Positions 63,179 through 64,000 of a stretch of 64,000 nucleotides of DNA are shown in pieces. The position numbers and the translations under genes are program-made. The notes under the pieces are model-generated. The model saw only the letters and a program-made list of their open reading frames with translations. It was not told where the DNA came from and made no database searches. Within the stretch, counting starts at the first letter, position 1, and every line of letters starts with the position of its first letter. This stretch comes from Rheinheimera hassiensis (GTDB lineage Bacteria > Pseudomonadota > Gammaproteobacteria > Enterobacterales > Alteromonadaceae): positions 62,001-126,000 of the forward strand of contig NZ_JAKUJZ010000002.1 in assembly GCF_022436675.1 (NCBI RefSeq), given 5' to 3'.

Positions 63179-64000
63179 TCAGAGAGTTACCGCGCGGTTG
63201 ACCCTGGCTGTCTTGAGCTGTTTTAACCAGTATGCTACGGGTGCCGGTTTGGCAAAAAAGTAGCCTTGCATCTGTTTGCAGCCCAGTTTAATTAAAAACC
63301 GGCGCTGGATATCGGTTTCAACGCCCTCTATAACCAGTTTTAGCTGCAGTGCAGCCGCCAGTTGGATCACCGATTGCACCAGTCTGACCTGTACCGGGTT
63401 ATGCGGTATTTCTTTAAGGAAACTTCGGTCGAGTTTTATTTTATCTACCGGCAGTTTACTGAGCATACTAAGCGACGCCTGGCCAGTGCCAAAATCGTCC
63501 AGGGCGATACTGAAGCCGAGTTTTTTCAGTGCGTGTATTTTGTCAAACAATGGCTGTTTATGGCTGATAATACTGTTTTCTGTCAGCTCCAGCGTGAGCT
63601 GGCTAAGAAGAGTGGGTTGGTGGGTAGCAATGTCAATTAAAGCATTATAAAACTTGTTTACCAGTAAATCAGAGCCTGCCAGATTAATCGCTACCGGGTA
63701 GTTAAGTGCAATTGCTCTGAACTGCCCTAGTATAGTAATAGCCTGGTTCAGCACCTTTGACGATACCTCGCCAATCAGGCCGTACTGCTCGGCCAGCCTT
63801 ATAATGGTTTCTGGCGAGACAAAACTGCCATCAGCACGGGGCCAACGTAATAGGGCTTCAAAGCTTTGAATAGTGCCATCCGGCGTTACTTTTGGCTGCA
63901 GCCAAAGCGTAAGTTCATCTTTGTGCAAGGCTTGTTTTAAATCTGCCAGCAGCTGCAAATCGAGGTTGCGCTGTTGTAAAGAATCGGCCTGATAATAGGC
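63179..64000 (-). CDS. EAL-domain cyclic di-GMP phosphodiesterase (3' part; gene leaves the window)
   Basis: About 273 C-terminal residues are visible, continuing past the right edge. The EAL domain is intact: FEALLRW, AINLAGSDLL, LTLELTENSII, ALDDFGTGQASLSML, DKIKLDRSFLKE, LVIEGVET and QGYFFAKPAP, so hydrolysis of cyclic di-GMP to pGpG is expected. Just before it, YYQADSLQQRNLDLQ resembles the junction after a GGDEF domain, so the full protein may be a GGDEF-EAL hybrid. A TTG at 63958 is not taken as the start because the frame is open to the edge. Confidence 0.93.
   Translation of the reverse strand, partial: AYYQADSLQQRNLDLQLLADLKQALHKDELTLWLQPKVTPDGTIQSFEALLRWPRADGSFVSPETIIRLAEQYGLIGEVSSKVLNQAITILGQFRAIALNYPVAINLAGSDLLVNKFYNALIDIATHQPTLLSQLTLELTENSIISHKQPLFDKIHALKKLGFSIALDDFGTGQASLSMLSKLPVDKIKLDRSFLKEIPHNPVQVRLVQSVIQLAAALQLKLVIEGVETDIQRRFLIKLGCKQMQGYFFAKPAPVAYWLKQLKTARVNRAVTL

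Overview
The window is a gene-dense housekeeping stretch of a gammaproteobacterial chromosome. Gene order (tig-clpP-clpX-lon-hupB-ppiD, glyA-nrdR-ribD-ribE-ribB-ribH-nusB-thiL-pgpA, xseB-ispA-dxs, pspF/pspABC-ycjX-ycjF), a PomAB-type sodium motor stator, a methionine gamma-lyase and a full aromatic amino acid degradation cluster together fit an aquatic Alteromonadales-like bacterium of the Rheinheimera/Alishewanella/Arsukibacterium type. That placement is an inference from synteny and protein style, not a database result. I see no transposase, integrase, prophage, CRISPR array or rRNA operon.

Layout. 1-1.3 kb: 5' part of folD (minus strand), then a tRNA cluster Pro-Arg-His-Pro behind a strong stable-RNA type promoter and followed by a decayed tRNA-Pro fragment. 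1.4-4.5 kb: a GNAT acetyltransferase and the proline genes proB-proA. 4.7-13.3 kb: protein quality control (tig, clpP, clpX, lon with a heat-shock type promoter, hupB, ppiD). 13.3-23.6 kb: an envelope-stress block, in which a Sap-type peptide ABC transporter is read in one overlapping minus-strand operon behind pspF, divergent from pspABC, ycjX and ycjF. 23.7-32.2 kb: methionine gamma-lyase, then phenylalanine/tyrosine catabolism (phhA, phhB, tyrR, hpd, hmgA, fahA, maiA) with three TyrR-box-like sites; a hairpin repeat element sits between fahA and maiA. 32.4-40.4 kb: cheV, two unknown small proteins, mltD, gloB, a methyltransferase, a second GNAT protein, a DUF2058 protein, a DEAD-box helicase and a cold-shock protein with a long leader. 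40.4-49 kb: dinB with a perfect LexA box, then glyA, nrdR, riboflavin genes, nusB, thiL, pgpA. 49-52 kb: a large membrane diguanylate cyclase with a propeller sensor. 52-57 kb: dxs-ispA-xseB and the divergent pomA-pomB. 57-64 kb: thiI, panE, a VanZ-like protein, yajQ, a cobalamin riboswitch with a btuB-type receptor, msrA and the 3' part of an EAL phosphodiesterase gene.

How they work together: PhhA and PhhB turn phenylalanine into tyrosine and recycle the pterin cofactor. After a transaminase encoded elsewhere, Hpd, HmgA, MaiA and FahA take hydroxyphenylpyruvate to fumarate and acetoacetate, probably under TyrR control. Psp proteins, YcjX/YcjF and the Sap transporter form an envelope maintenance block controlled by PspF. 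RibD, RibE, RibB and RibH cover riboflavin synthesis except a functional GTP cyclohydrolase II, because the RibA-like half of the RibB fusion has lost its metal and catalytic residues.

No clearly new multi-gene system is evident. The best second-look items are the TyrR sites combined with an altered GAFTGA loop in TyrR, the nested inverted-repeat RNA downstream of hupB, the degenerate RibA half, the stem-loop repeat inside the tyrosine operon, the tRNA-Pro remnant, and the propeller-GGDEF sensor.
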